The position numbers were made by a program, and so were the translations under genes. A DNA stretch of 37,405 nt, taken from contig CAMDDJ010000030.1 in the NCBI GenBank assembly GCA_945891385.1, positions 1-37,405 on the forward strand, given 5' to 3'. Below, one piece after another: positions 8,819-18,117 of the stretch. A model generated the notes under the pieces. It was not told the DNA's origin and did not search any database. It saw nothing but the letters and a program-made list of their open reading frames with translations. Every line of letters starts with the position of its first letter. The stretch's first letter is position 1. The DNA comes from Candidatus Kuenenia stuttgartensis. GTDB taxonomy: Bacteria > Planctomycetota > Planctomycetia > Pirellulales > UBA1268.

Positions 8819-10681
8819 CTACGTGGCCTCGGGCTCGGTTGTCTCGTCCGCCGACGCCGGGGGCGGGAACGCCCGGTTCGGGTCGAGTCCGGCGGCCTCT
8901 GCCTGGGACATGAGCGTTTCCGCTAGTCGGGGCCAGACCCGCGTCTTGATCGAGTCGGGTGCCCAGGCCCAAATTCGGGCGCGAACCAGCAGCGGGTTGC
9001 CCTCCTGCTTCATCGCGCTTTCAAAGGAGGCGTCGAGAATCTCGGGAAACGGGGGAAGCTGCGCCTCCTTGTTGACGTGTTTCGTGCCCGGCGCCCCGGC
9101 TGCGTAGCGCCGGTCATAGACGCTCCAGGCAAGCTTCAGGAATCGGTTGAAGGTATCGAGGCGGCCCTTCGCCAGGCCGTCGAGCATCGCCCGCTGGATC
9201 ATCGCATCGAGGAATTGTCGGGTGTTGGAAATGTCGAGTTCCATAACCTCGCCAAGCCGCAGTGCCAGGAACGCCTCCAGTCCCTCCGAGTACAGGGGCT
9301 CGTCACCTCGGCCTTCGCCTTCGGCGATCTGCCGCAATTTGGCAAAGCAGCCGGCGGCGGTCGTCTCGTCGCCATAGAGGTAGGCGAAGACGGTCGCCTC
9401 CTGGAGGAAGGTCTCGTAGCCACCCAGGAGGTCGGCCACGGTGGCCCGACCGAATTCTGCGGCTGAGACACCCTCCTCGGATTGAACCTGGGCGACCGCG
9501 TTCTGCATCCCCCGCTCGTAGCCGTCGATGAATCGTGGGTCTGGAAGGAGATCGATCCGATCAGCGAGCGGGTCGAATTCGATCCGGCCTCCCTGCATCA
9601 ACTGCCGCAGGGTGTTGAGCCGCGTCCGAATGATCATTAACTCGTTGAGTTTCTCTCTCCGCAGCGCCCGGCTCCCCAGGGCGATCCCCCGCTCGGACCA
9701 ATAGATGCCGTGCGCCTGAGGATGCCCCCAATCGAGCGGGCCGAAACGCTCCATCTGCTCCAGCATGAAGTTCGGGTCCATGTGGTAGCGGTCGATCAGG
9801 ACCCGTCGTTGCAGGTGGGGGACGATCACCTCGAAGATCGCCTTCGACAGGCGGTGATCGGCGGTCATCGCGGCGACCAGATCACGGTTGGTGCCGGCAG
9901 GTAGTACGCGGCCTTCCCGAATCCGCACATCGGTCGAGCCGTTGTAGAGGACCACCCGCCCGAGCATTCGGAGAAAGTCTTCGTCGGGCGTCGCTCCGTG
10001 CTCTGCCAGCGCGGCGAGCGCTGATTGGACGTCCCGATCGGCCGCGTTCTCCAGAGAATCGGGGGCTGTGGCGATCACGCGAAACCGCTCGATCGCCTCC
10101 GCGGCGGTCCGCCCGCCGGTTGTGTCACCGAGGAGTTCCCGGAACTCTCGTGCCAGCCGTACCTTGTAGTACCAATGCTCGCGGTCGGTCTTTCCCCCGA
10201 CCTTGTGAAAGAAGATCCAGGCAAGTTCGAGCGGGAGGTTTGCATCGTCGGGGTTGAGGGGTATGCCCTGGACCCTCAGGAGATCGATTCCTCGATTGAT
10301 CCAAGCCCAGCGTTCGCTCGGCACGGTCGTCGAGGCGGAAATGTTGTAGGCGAGATTCCAAGCCTGAAACGCCCAGACCCGGGGAAAACGAGGCTGGAGC
10401 GATGTGATCCATTGACTGAGGGTCTGCGCCTCGAAGTACTGGCCCTGGTCCTGGAGCGCGTCGGCCCGCACCCAGAGTGCGTCGACCGCCAGGCCGCGGA
10501 AGGTTCCCAGCGCCGCGGTCGCCAAGGCGACGTGGGGCGGCATGCCCGAGGCTCCTTCGGCCGAGACCACGAGCCGCAGATCGTCCCGCTGAGTGGCGAT
10601 GGATCGGCTTAGCCCCGTGGCTCCCAGCAGAGCCAGCAGAAACAAGGCCGCCGCGGTTCCATCGGTCAATCGATCGGACAT
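8819..10681 (-). CDS. Membrane-anchored protein of unknown function, last gene of the SPFH/ABC operon
   Basis: The product has about 620 residues with one N-terminal hydrophobic segment (TAAALFLLALLGATGLSRS), so a signal anchor or uncleaved signal is likely. The rest is soluble and mostly helical. The early part (QGQYFEAQTLSQWITSLQPRFPRVWAFQAWNLAYNIS) looks TPR-like, and the later part is rich in Arg, Glu and Leu. I recognise no catalytic motif. The frame extends to an ATG at 10738, but that would overlap the preceding permease gene by 50 bp. The ATG at 10681 is preferred because a GAGG follows the upstream stop and sits just before it. The 7-bp spacing to the permease gene suggests it works with that ABC transporter, perhaps as its extracytoplasmic partner. 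That role is inferred from position only. Confidence 0.72.
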   Translation of the reverse strand: MSDRLTDGTAAALFLLALLGATGLSRSIATQRDDLRLVVSAEGASGMPPHVALATAALGTFRGLAVDALWVRADALQDQGQYFEAQTLSQWITSLQPRFPRVWAFQAWNLAYNISASTTVPSERWAWINRGIDLLRVQGIPLNPDDANLPLELAWIFFHKVGGKTDREHWYYKVRLAREFRELLGDTTGGRTAAEAIERFRVIATAPDSLENAADRDVQSALAALAEHGATPDEDFLRMLGRVVLYNGSTDVRIREGRVLPAGTNRDLVAAMTADHRLSKAIFEVIVPHLQRRVLIDRYHMDPNFMLEQMERFGPLDWGHPQAHGIYWSERGIALGSRALRREKLNELMIIRTRLNTLRQLMQGGRIEFDPLADRIDLLPDPRFIDGYERGMQNAVAQVQSEEGVSAAEFGRATVADLLGGYETFLQEATVFAYLYGDETTAAGCFAKLRQIAEGEGRGDEPLYSEGLEAFLALRLGEVMELDISNTRQFLDAMIQRAMLDGLAKGRLDTFNRFLKLAWSVYDRRYAAGAPGTKHVNKEAQLPPFPEILDASFESAMKQEGNPLLVRARIWAWAPDSIKTRVWPRLAETLMSQAEAAGLDPNRAFPPPASADETTEPEAT

Positions 10682-10688
10682 CACCGCC

Positions 10689-12707
10689 TCATGTGGAGGA
10701 GGGAAGGAGATCGCGGCGGGCCAACGCAGCCCAGCCAATCAGGCCGAAGACGAGCGGGTAGAGCAGTCCCAGCCAGCCACAGCAGGCCGCCACGGTGCTG
10801 GTCGAGATCGCGAGTCCGGTCGCTAGTTGCGACACGGCATCGTAGTCCGAAAAGGCCGGCACGACCGCCAACACCGCGTCGCCCACAAACCCCAAAAGCA
10901 TCCGCCACGCCTCGTACAGCCGGGCCTGGCCTGCCAGATCGGCGGCAGCCGAGAGCCGCTCCAAGACCGCAGCCAGCGGCGTATCGGCCACGACGTTGTA
11001 TTCCCCTTGCGCGTCCCGCAGAAATCCGCTCCCGGCCGCCGTCGCGTAGACCACCAATGAAAGCAAGACGGCGGTTGGAAAGCCGAGCATGGTGGCGGCT
11101 GCGACGGCAGCGGCCGCCACGAGCCCGAGCTTGAGCCACATCACGAGGAGGCAACGCAGGAAATTCGCGGTAAATCCCCCCGCTCGGAAATAGAGTCGCA
11201 TCCCGTCCCCCGGTGAAAACGAGATCGCCGTGGGGCGGGTCTCACCGGCAGGCACGAGGTTGCGGTTTGCGATGGTGATTTCGAGCCGGCCCTCGTCATC
11301 GACCTCTTCGGCCGGCAGCTCGATCACGTGGGCCGCGTTGCTGGCGAGCACCTGATCCTGATGGTCCCCGTCGCGAACCGGCCACGGCCGGCCGTTGAGC
11401 CAGAGCGCGAAACGGACCTCGGCAAGGTCGACGTCCACGTTGTTGACGCGGGGCTTGAGTTGGAGTTGGAGTGGCACACCCCGACGCTTGGCCTCGGCGA
11501 GATCGTGAAACACGAAGGTCGAGACCATGTCAGGGGAGACCGTGTGCCACTGCCAGCGGAAGTCAAACCGCACCTGCTGGCGGACGGCTGCTCGATTGCG
11601 GGCGAAGTAGTCGGGCTCGTCCCGCTCCAGTCGTGCCGTCGCTTCGGCGATTGCGGCCTCATACTCGGAGGGATTCTTCGGACTTGGCTCGCGGGCGACT
11701 CGTGCCGTGAGAACCTGCCGGTCGACGGCGTCGCGGTCCTCTGGGTCCGTCGCGGTCGTTCGGGCGAGGAGCCGTGTGAAGGTGTAGGTGCCGACGCCCG
11801 CCAACGCGACCAGCAGCAGGTTGAAGGCCATGATGCCGAGCCATTTGCCGAGGACGTACTGCCACCTCGGAAGCGGCTTCGTGAGCGTCATATGGATGCG
11901 GAACGAGTCGATGTCTCCGCAGATGCTGCCGCAACTCATCAGAATGGTGAGCAGGGCGAGAATGAGTCCAGTTCCACCGAGCGCCCACGAGAGCAGAAAC
12001 TGGACGCGGTATTCGAGCCGCTCGTCGATGTCGAGGATGAGCGGCAGCGTGGGAACCATCACGACCAACAGAACGAGTAAGACGAGGGCCGCCCGCATTC
12101 TCACCGCCTCGTCGACCGCGGCCCGAGCGACGGCTGCAATCCCGGAGGGATACGACAGCACGCGACGAATCACCGCCAGGCCGGCCGCGCAGCCCACGGC
12201 CATGCCAGTCACGCCGAGGAGTCCCGTGGCCTCCAGGGGGCGTCCGTGGCGGTTGAGGAACCACACGCACGCGAGGGCACCGAGGGTCGCCGCCAGGCTG
12301 GTCGCGAGGCCGCGAAGCTGTGGCGCCCGGCGGAACGATCGCCATGTCCACCAGACGCTGGTGCCGCTACCCAGCAGCACGAGCGGCAGGCCGACGGCTG
12401 CTCCACCGAGCCTCGCTGCCACCTCGGCCAGGGCCGGTCCGCCCACCGCTGCCGAAAGGAAGACCGCGGTCGTTCGCCAGGCTGAGAGTTGGTCGGCCTG
12501 CAGAAACATCCCGTGACTCGCCGTCGCAAGACAGGTCAGGCCGGTGGCGACCCGCACCGCCGTCGCCAGGCCGGCTCCGCCCTGCGCGTCGAGCAAAAAC
12601 GCCACTCCGAATCCGACGGCGGCGATGCCAAACGTCCACGCCGCCGCCAACGCGGCACGGCGCCAGGCTGAGCCGTGGCGGCGAGGCATCAGGGGCGTGG
12701 CGGTCAT
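10689..12707 (-). CDS. ABC-2 type transporter permease with large extracytoplasmic domain
   Basis: This 672-residue polytopic protein has about eight hydrophobic helices in the first 310 residues. A soluble domain follows (about 311-525, with an immunoglobulin-like or jelly-roll beta pattern), and further helices lie at about 530-575 and 635-665. The segment GDIDSFRIHMTLTKPLPRWQYVLGKWLGI is the cytosolic motif of ABC-2 permeases (compare REIENRTVLTVVSKP in the divergent permease at 18.3 kb). It lies 21 bp downstream of the ABC ATPase gene on the same strand and is presumably its membrane partner. The substrate cannot be told from sequence. Members of this group are often linked to export or envelope remodelling. 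The start ATG at 12707 has no strong ribosome-binding site, consistent with coupling to the ATPase gene. Confidence 0.85.
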   Translation of the reverse strand: MTATPLMPRRHGSAWRRAALAAAWTFGIAAVGFGVAFLLDAQGGAGLATAVRVATGLTCLATASHGMFLQADQLSAWRTTAVFLSAAVGGPALAEVAARLGGAAVGLPLVLLGSGTSVWWTWRSFRRAPQLRGLATSLAATLGALACVWFLNRHGRPLEATGLLGVTGMAVGCAAGLAVIRRVLSYPSGIAAVARAAVDEAVRMRAALVLLVLLVVMVPTLPLILDIDERLEYRVQFLLSWALGGTGLILALLTILMSCGSICGDIDSFRIHMTLTKPLPRWQYVLGKWLGIMAFNLLLVALAGVGTYTFTRLLARTTATDPEDRDAVDRQVLTARVAREPSPKNPSEYEAAIAEATARLERDEPDYFARNRAAVRQQVRFDFRWQWHTVSPDMVSTFVFHDLAEAKRRGVPLQLQLKPRVNNVDVDLAEVRFALWLNGRPWPVRDGDHQDQVLASNAAHVIELPAEEVDDEGRLEITIANRNLVPAGETRPTAISFSPGDGMRLYFRAGGFTANFLRCLLVMWLKLGLVAAAAVAAATMLGFPTAVLLSLVVYATAAGSGFLRDAQGEYNVVADTPLAAVLERLSAAADLAGQARLYEAWRMLLGFVGDAVLAVVPAFSDYDAVSQLATGLAISTSTVAACCGWLGLLYPLVFGLIGWAALARRDLLPSST

Positions 12708-12728
12708 GGTGACGACGAGTCTCGCTGG

Positions 12729-13775
12729 TCAACGACGTGTGAGGCTGTCGATCAAATTCGTATCGACTGCGGGCGCAGCCTTGTCTCGCGGGCTCGCGTC
12801 CGCGTCGGTAATGGCCTCAACGGCCGATTCGGATTCGGTGGCATGCTCTTGGAGAAACGCCGCCATCGGGCCTCCCGAGCGGGCGCCGCTCGTATGCGTG
12901 CCCGCCGCTCGCGCCTGCTCGACCACCTCGAGGAACAGCGACTCCAGCCGCCGCCGCGGCTGCTCGATCGTGATCTCGTCGATGCCGTGCCGCCCGAGCA
13001 CCCCGCGGACCTCGTCGACCACGCCCACGGGAAGGAGTGGCGTCTCGATCGAAGTGCGGTCGCTCCGAGCCAGGAGTTCGTCGCATGTGCCGGCCGCCTG
13101 CACCCGTCCGCCATACATGATCGCCATCCGGCCGCAGAGATCCTCGACGTCCGACAGTTGGTGCGTGCACAGGAGGACCGTCTTGCCGCGACTGCCAAGT
13201 TCGGCGATGAGATTCTTGATCTGCCGGGCCGCAACCGGATCCATGCCGCTGGTGGGCTCGTCGAGGATGAGCAATTGAGGATCGTTGATCAGGCTCTGGG
13301 CCAGACCAACCCGCCGTTGCATGCCCTTCGAAAACTCCCCCACTGGGCGATGCTCCACTGCGTCGAGGCCTACCATCTCCAACAACTTGTCGACCCGCTG
13401 CCGGCGCATGCGGGCGGGCATGCGGAAGAGCCGACCGTAGTAGTCGAGGGTTTCACGGGCCGAAAGAAAGCGATACAGGTAGCTTTCCTCCGGAAGGTAG
13501 CCGACGTGTTTCTTCGTGGCGACATCGCGGGGACTGCGGCCGAGGACCGCGATTCGGCCGCGGGTCGGGGCGAGCAGGCCGAGCAGCATCTTGATGGTCG
13601 TGCTCTTGCCCGATCCGTTCGGACCCAGCAGCCCGAACACCTCACCGCGGCGGATTTCCAGATCCACCCCCTCGACCGCTCGTACCCGCGGACGCATCCA
13701 GAAGTCGCGGAACGTCTTGGTCAGGCCGACACACTTGATGTCGATGCCTTCCCCCGACGGGGAGTCTCCACTCAT
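12729..13775 (-). CDS. ABC transporter ATP-binding protein
   Basis: This is a 348-residue cytosolic ATPase of the ABC-2/DrrA-like class. Walker A is GPNGSGKST (51-59), the Q-loop region is VGYLPEESYLYRF (Glu where many families have Gln, as is common in this class), the signature is FSKGMQRRV (148-156), Walker B is LLILDEPTSGMDP (168-180), and the switch His is in CTHQL (205). A C-terminal extension of about 100 residues (after 240) is typical of exporters with a regulatory tail. Its ATG overlaps the stop of the HflK-like gene by 4 bp (ATGA), which indicates translational coupling. It should energise the permease encoded immediately downstream, and possibly also the divergent permease at 18.3 kb, which has no ATPase beside it. 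Confidence 0.95.
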   Translation of the reverse strand: MSGDSPSGEGIDIKCVGLTKTFRDFWMRPRVRAVEGVDLEIRRGEVFGLLGPNGSGKSTTIKMLLGLLAPTRGRIAVLGRSPRDVATKKHVGYLPEESYLYRFLSARETLDYYGRLFRMPARMRRQRVDKLLEMVGLDAVEHRPVGEFSKGMQRRVGLAQSLINDPQLLILDEPTSGMDPVAARQIKNLIAELGSRGKTVLLCTHQLSDVEDLCGRMAIMYGGRVQAAGTCDELLARSDRTSIETPLLPVGVVDEVRGVLGRHGIDEITIEQPRRRLESLFLEVVEQARAAGTHTSGARSGGPMAAFLQEHATESESAVEAITDADASPRDKAAPAVDTNLIDSLTRR

Positions 13776-15040
13776 GACTTGAACTCCGATTGTCGCTCCT
13801 TGAGCGCCTCGATCTGCTGCTTCTGCCGCTCTTTCTGGATCAGCGGGTCGCGATTGATCTGGAGTTCGAGCTTTCCGGGCACGGTGTAGAAGGTCTCGAC
13901 GTCGCCGCTCAGGATCCGCTCGCGGGCGTCCTCCCAGAGCCGTGAAAGGATGATCCGCGGGTTCCGCTCGAATTGCGGCAGCAGCCGCTCGAAGGTCTCC
14001 CGGTCTCCCTTGACCCGTTCGACGACTTGCGTGCGATAGGTCCGAGCGGCGTTGTTGATTTCCGCCACCTCCCCGCTGATGCCGATGCCATCGACGACCA
14101 GTTCATCGAAGGCGGACTCGATCTGCCGCTCGAACGCGGCCAACTCGTCGGCCGTGCCGGTCTCCCGGGCTCGCTCGTAGGCATCGAGGAGGGCGAGGAG
14201 CGGCTCGCTCGCTTCGCCTGCCGTCTCGCCGAGAATTCTCGCGCGATCCTGCTGCGCCTCGACGATCCGTCTCGAGCGGTCGGTTTCGGCGGTGGTCACG
14301 GCGTCGAAACTCCGAGCGACACTGGCGGGCGCCGAAACCTGATCGAGCGTCAGTTGCACGATCGAGATGCCGGTGCCCATGTCGTCGAGGGCAGTCTGCG
14401 CCACGGCCAGGGCTGTCTCTCGATTGACCACGCCCTTGAGCAACTCGTCGGCCGGCAGTTGGGCCACCGCCCCCACGATGCCTTGGGCTGCGGTGCATCG
14501 CACGAGCCGTTCCGCCAGCGAGCTATCGCCGACGTTTGTCACGAAGGCCACCGGATCTTCCACGCGATAGGTGACCGACCAGCGAGCGTGGGCGATGTTC
14601 ATATCACCGGTCAACAACGAGCCGTCCCGAAGTGGATTGAGGGGCCGCGCCCGTGAATTCCGAATCTGGTCGCGGGTGAGGCCACGATCGGTGTCCGCCG
14701 ATTCGAACCAAAACTCGCGGTCGAGAGCGACGGTCATCGGCCGCGTGTCGACCTTGATCACCTGCTCCAGCGGAAACGGGGCCGCGAAGTAGGTTCCACG
14801 CTCCAGAACTCGGGAGCCGGGATCGCCGACGTAGTCTCCGAACCTCAGCCGCAGGGCTACCTCGTTGGAGCCGACGCTGAAGATTCCGCTGGCCGCATAG
14901 GCGACGAGCATTGCGAGCATCGCGAATTTGAGGATCGCGAAGCTCACCCGCAGGGCGTCGGCCAAGGACTGCTGGGCGGGGTCGAACGGCGGCTCGATAT
15001 CGGGTTCCGCCGAGGAAGCCGAGGGCAGGGGTGTCGTCAT
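13772..15040 (-). CDS. SPFH/band-7 protein, HflK-like
   Basis: The product has 422 residues: one transmembrane helix near 38-55, then a band-7 (SPFH) domain starting at GIFSVGSNEVALRLRFGDYVGD. The HflK-type segments RGTYFAAPFPLEQVIKVDTR and GDMNIAHARWSVTYRVEDPVAFVTNV follow, and then a long coiled-coil-forming region. In other bacteria HflK and HflC form a membrane cage that controls the FtsH protease and organises membrane microdomains. Here no ftsH is present, and the pair is co-transcribed with an ABC transporter instead. It overlaps the HflC-like gene by 4 bp (ATGA at 15037-15040) and the ABC ATPase gene by 4 bp. The symbol hflK is withheld because three paralogous SPFH proteins occur here and orthology is uncertain. 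Confidence 0.88.
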   Translation of the reverse strand: MTTPLPSASSAEPDIEPPFDPAQQSLADALRVSFAILKFAMLAMLVAYAASGIFSVGSNEVALRLRFGDYVGDPGSRVLERGTYFAAPFPLEQVIKVDTRPMTVALDREFWFESADTDRGLTRDQIRNSRARPLNPLRDGSLLTGDMNIAHARWSVTYRVEDPVAFVTNVGDSSLAERLVRCTAAQGIVGAVAQLPADELLKGVVNRETALAVAQTALDDMGTGISIVQLTLDQVSAPASVARSFDAVTTAETDRSRRIVEAQQDRARILGETAGEASEPLLALLDAYERARETGTADELAAFERQIESAFDELVVDGIGISGEVAEINNAARTYRTQVVERVKGDRETFERLLPQFERNPRIILSRLWEDARERILSGDVETFYTVPGKLELQINRDPLIQKERQKQQIEALKERQSEFKS

Positions 15041-15978
15041 CGTCCGCCGCCCTCGAACCCCTCCGTCGCGGATCGTGACGCCGGGGCAGGGGAGGCCGGG
15101 TCGCGACGAAACAAGTCGAGAATCCCCAGGCTGTCCGCCGAGAGGACGAAGGTGGTGTTATGGTCGAGCATCTGCTCGAGCGCCTGGATCTTCCGGAGAA
15201 AGATCGCGAACTCCTCGTTGCGGGCGAAGCTAGCGTATTCCTGAGAGGCATCTCGGTCGCCCTCCGAGCGGATCGCCTGGGCGCGACGCTCGGCGAAGGC
15301 GAGGATGCGATCCCGGGCGCTCTTCGCCTCGCTGCGGATGGCAGAGGCCTGGGCCTGCCCCTCCTGCAACGCGTTCTCGGCCAGTCGCTCACGGGTCGTG
15401 ATCATGGTCTCGAAGACTTTCTCCGTGGTCGCCTCGGGGAGGACGAGTTTGGAGATCCCCACGCTTTCCACCTGCAGGCCGTAGCCGGACTCCGCCAGGG
15501 AACTCGCCAGGGCGTCTCGTGCTTCGGTCTCAATGGCCGACAGCTTGAGCTTTGCGCGATCGAGATTGACGAGCTCATCGAGGCGATAGCGGCTGATGAC
15601 TCCGCGGATTTCACGGAGTCGGCTCGACAGTTGCCGCTCCGCCTCGTCGGGATCCTTGAGTGTGACGTAGAACTTGAGCGGATCGTCGATTCTCCACGTC
15701 AGGAACGTGCGGACGATCACGCTCTTGCCGTCGGCAGTCTGCAACTCCTCGATTTTGTCTTCCAGAAGTTGAAGTCGCTTGGAGTAATGCGTCACCTTGT
15801 GGATCGGCCAGGGCAGTCGCCACTTCAGTCCCGGGGTGTTCTGCACGCTGCTTGCGTCGGCCCGGTCGAACGTCGTGCGGACGGCGACCTGGTCGTACCG
15901 AACCTGGTAACAAAACATGTACGCCAGCAGGGTGCCGGCGATGACGGTCGCGACGAGCGTCGTGAAGGAGTTTTTCAT
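15037..15978 (-). CDS. SPFH/band-7 protein, HflC-like
   Basis: The 313-residue product is close to classical HflC in length and order. An N-terminal helix (FTTLVATVIAGTLLAYMFCY) precedes YQVRYDQVAVRTTFDRAD, PGLKWRLPWPIHKVTHYSKRLQLLE, the Arg-rich SSRLREIRGVISRYRLDELVN, and VESVGISKLVLPEATTEKVFETM. A coiled coil (ERLAENALQEGQAQASAIRSEAKS) follows. The protein probably sits with its SPFH domain on the outer face of the cytoplasmic membrane and oligomerises with the HflK-like neighbour, as in E. coli. ATG at 15978 with AGGA about 9 nt upstream; 30 bp separate it from the stop of the larger SPFH gene. It overlaps the next gene by 4 bp, so equal synthesis of the two subunits is likely. Confidence 0.92.
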   Translation of the reverse strand: MKNSFTTLVATVIAGTLLAYMFCYQVRYDQVAVRTTFDRADASSVQNTPGLKWRLPWPIHKVTHYSKRLQLLEDKIEELQTADGKSVIVRTFLTWRIDDPLKFYVTLKDPDEAERQLSSRLREIRGVISRYRLDELVNLDRAKLKLSAIETEARDALASSLAESGYGLQVESVGISKLVLPEATTEKVFETMITTRERLAENALQEGQAQASAIRSEAKSARDRILAFAERRAQAIRSEGDRDASQEYASFARNEEFAIFLRKIQALEQMLDHNTTFVLSADSLGILDLFRRDPASPAPASRSATEGFEGGGR

Positions 15979-16008
15979 CGGGATGGTCCTGGTATCGGAG
16001 GCCGGAAG

Positions 16009-18060
16009 TCACTCGCCGAGGAGCGTGTCGAGGGCCGAGGCCGCATCGCTGAAATCCATCTGGAGCGAGGGAAGCTCGTGGTCCCCGGCCAGGATGAATT
16101 TCCGCCGGGCCGAGAGTCCGTTCGCCAACACTTCGAGAAACCGGCGGGTGCGGTAGTAGCGGGGCGCCTGCTCGAAGGCCAGGAGTTCCCCACCAAACTG
16201 TTCCCGGGAACTTCGCTCCCCCACCGCTCGACTCCAGCGGTAGCCGCGGGCGGCATGGATGATCTCGGCCGCTTCGCCCCTGGCCTCGCCGAGCAGCGAC
16301 TCGATGTCGAGTTCCTGGCGGGCGATGTCTCGGGCGACCGTCGCGGCCGCGTCCGGGCCGACGGAGGCATCCTGACGGCGGAGGGCGTCGAGTTCCAGAA
16401 TCGCATCGTTGATGCGGCGGCTCCGTTCGACCGACCCGGCGACGGTGGCGAGCATCGTCACGGCGGCGAGGCGACCCCGCTCGATCAATGTCTCCCGCTC
16501 CTGCTGGGCTCCGATCTGGCGGTGGAAGGCCCGGGCGACCTCGCCCCCGGGCGGTGTGAGCGAGGTGATCGAGACACCCACCACGTCGAGTCCCAGGGCG
16601 AGTGAATCGAGCCGCTCCTGGATCGCCCCGGCGAGGACGTCACCGCCGGCGGTGCGGCCGCGGGTGAGGAGCCAATCGAGATCATGGCTGGCGAAGAATC
16701 GGGTTGCCTCCTGGCTGGCGATCGATCGCACGGCGTCCTGCGGGGCCATCGAGCCCTTGAGGAACGAGACCAGGTCGCGAACCCGATATTGGACGACGAC
16801 GTCTGCATTGACGAGGGCCAATCCGGAGGCACCGGAGCCCGTGTCGAGGGCCGTGGGGTAATACTCGATGCCCAGGGTGGCGAGACGATCGTCGTCCGTC
16901 GTCCAGAGGATCGCTTCGGCGGAGCGGTTTCGCTGGGCCGGGTCGCTCGACACGGTAGTCTGAAGCACCTTGCCGACGGGAAGGGTCGCGGCCGTCTCGA
17001 TCGGCCACGGCAACTTGAAATGGAGACCGGGCGGCCGGGCAGCCGCCTGGATTTCACCGAACCGCATCACCACGCCCTGCTCATCGGGGCCGACGACCAC
17101 GATCGTCGAGAGTGCGAGCAGCGCCGCGGCCCCGAGGATCGTCAGTGGCGTCACCGCCCGGCCGAGAAGTTGGTACAGCCAACTCCGCGAGACCTCGACG
17201 CCGAATTGGTAGTGGATCAACTCCCCCACGATCTTCCCGAGCGACTCGGGGGCTGTGAGGAGTCCCAGCACTCGGCTGTCGAAGGCCGGTCGCGGCAACT
17301 CGCCCGGGCGTTTCGGGCGGTAGACGGCCAGCAGCGCCGTCAGGAGCATCTCGCCGCCCACGAGAAGCATCAGAACCGGCACCGCAACCGCCACGCCGCG
17401 GAAGAAGCCGGTGTCGCCGGCGACAGCCGCCACGATCGCACCGGCGAGAATGATGGCCGCCAGCACGAAGCAACTCATCAGGTAACTGGCACCGCCCCGC
17501 AGGAGTTGCCAGGCCCGAACCCGGGTGTAGCCGCTGATCCAGCGGGCAGCGACGAACGCCACGAACGCGATTCCCGCGGCAACGAACAACAGGCCGACCG
17601 GATTGACCCCCTCGCGGAGCGTGAGCACCGTGGCGGGATCGTCGTCACCCACGAGCTGTCCGAACCGCCAGAGCAGGCAGCCGCCGGCCACGATCAGATA
17701 GGCGGCTACCAGGAAGCTAACTCCGGAGAGGCCCCAGGACAGCAGATTCGACAGCCGGCTTCGGGACCGCTGGAGTTCGTCCGACTGGTCTCCGAAGAGC
17801 GCGGCAGACGCCGCGTCCTGCGCGGCCAATCGTTCCGATGCCAGCGACTCCCGCCGCTCCGCCTCGTACTGACCGTAGACGAGTGCCAGCACGATCCAGA
17901 TCGGAAGCCCGCCGAGCATGTGCCATGTGGCCGACTGGACCGCAGGACTTTCAGTCCAGAGCCCGGCCAGCGCCATGGCCAGGGTGAGCACTACCTGAAT
18001 CACGAGGCCGGCGATGGCAGCGGTGGTGCCTCGGCGGTATGTAAGTTGCTCGTCGAACAC
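16009..18060 (-). CDS. Polytopic SPFH/band-7 protein, first gene of the SPFH/ABC operon
   Basis: The 683-residue product is a fusion-like architecture. Six predicted membrane helices occupy about 13-35, 49-65, 110-132, 152-172, 192-214 and 224-246. A seventh at about 303-323 leads into an HflK-like SPFH domain (VVVGPDEQGVVMRFGEIQ, PPGLHFKLPWPIETAATLPVGKV). The coiled-coil region ends near the C-terminus with RKFILAGDHELPSLQMDF. Classical HflK has one helix, so the N-terminal polytopic module is an addition of unknown function. The start codon is GTG at 18060 with no strong ribosome-binding site, and no earlier in-frame start fits the promoter proposed at 18118-18171. This gene leads the six-gene minus-strand operon. 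Confidence 0.87.
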   Translation of the reverse strand: MFDEQLTYRRGTTAAIAGLVIQVVLTLAMALAGLWTESPAVQSATWHMLGGLPIWIVLALVYGQYEAERRESLASERLAAQDAASAALFGDQSDELQRSRSRLSNLLSWGLSGVSFLVAAYLIVAGGCLLWRFGQLVGDDDPATVLTLREGVNPVGLLFVAAGIAFVAFVAARWISGYTRVRAWQLLRGGASYLMSCFVLAAIILAGAIVAAVAGDTGFFRGVAVAVPVLMLLVGGEMLLTALLAVYRPKRPGELPRPAFDSRVLGLLTAPESLGKIVGELIHYQFGVEVSRSWLYQLLGRAVTPLTILGAAALLALSTIVVVGPDEQGVVMRFGEIQAAARPPGLHFKLPWPIETAATLPVGKVLQTTVSSDPAQRNRSAEAILWTTDDDRLATLGIEYYPTALDTGSGASGLALVNADVVVQYRVRDLVSFLKGSMAPQDAVRSIASQEATRFFASHDLDWLLTRGRTAGGDVLAGAIQERLDSLALGLDVVGVSITSLTPPGGEVARAFHRQIGAQQERETLIERGRLAAVTMLATVAGSVERSRRINDAILELDALRRQDASVGPDAAATVARDIARQELDIESLLGEARGEAAEIIHAARGYRWSRAVGERSSREQFGGELLAFEQAPRYYRTRRFLEVLANGLSARRKFILAGDHELPSLQMDFSDAASALDTLLGE

Positions 18061-18117
18061 GGATCTGCCGAGGCGGGGCGGGGGTGGCCGCCGGAGCGGG
18101 TCGCACCCAACGAATCG

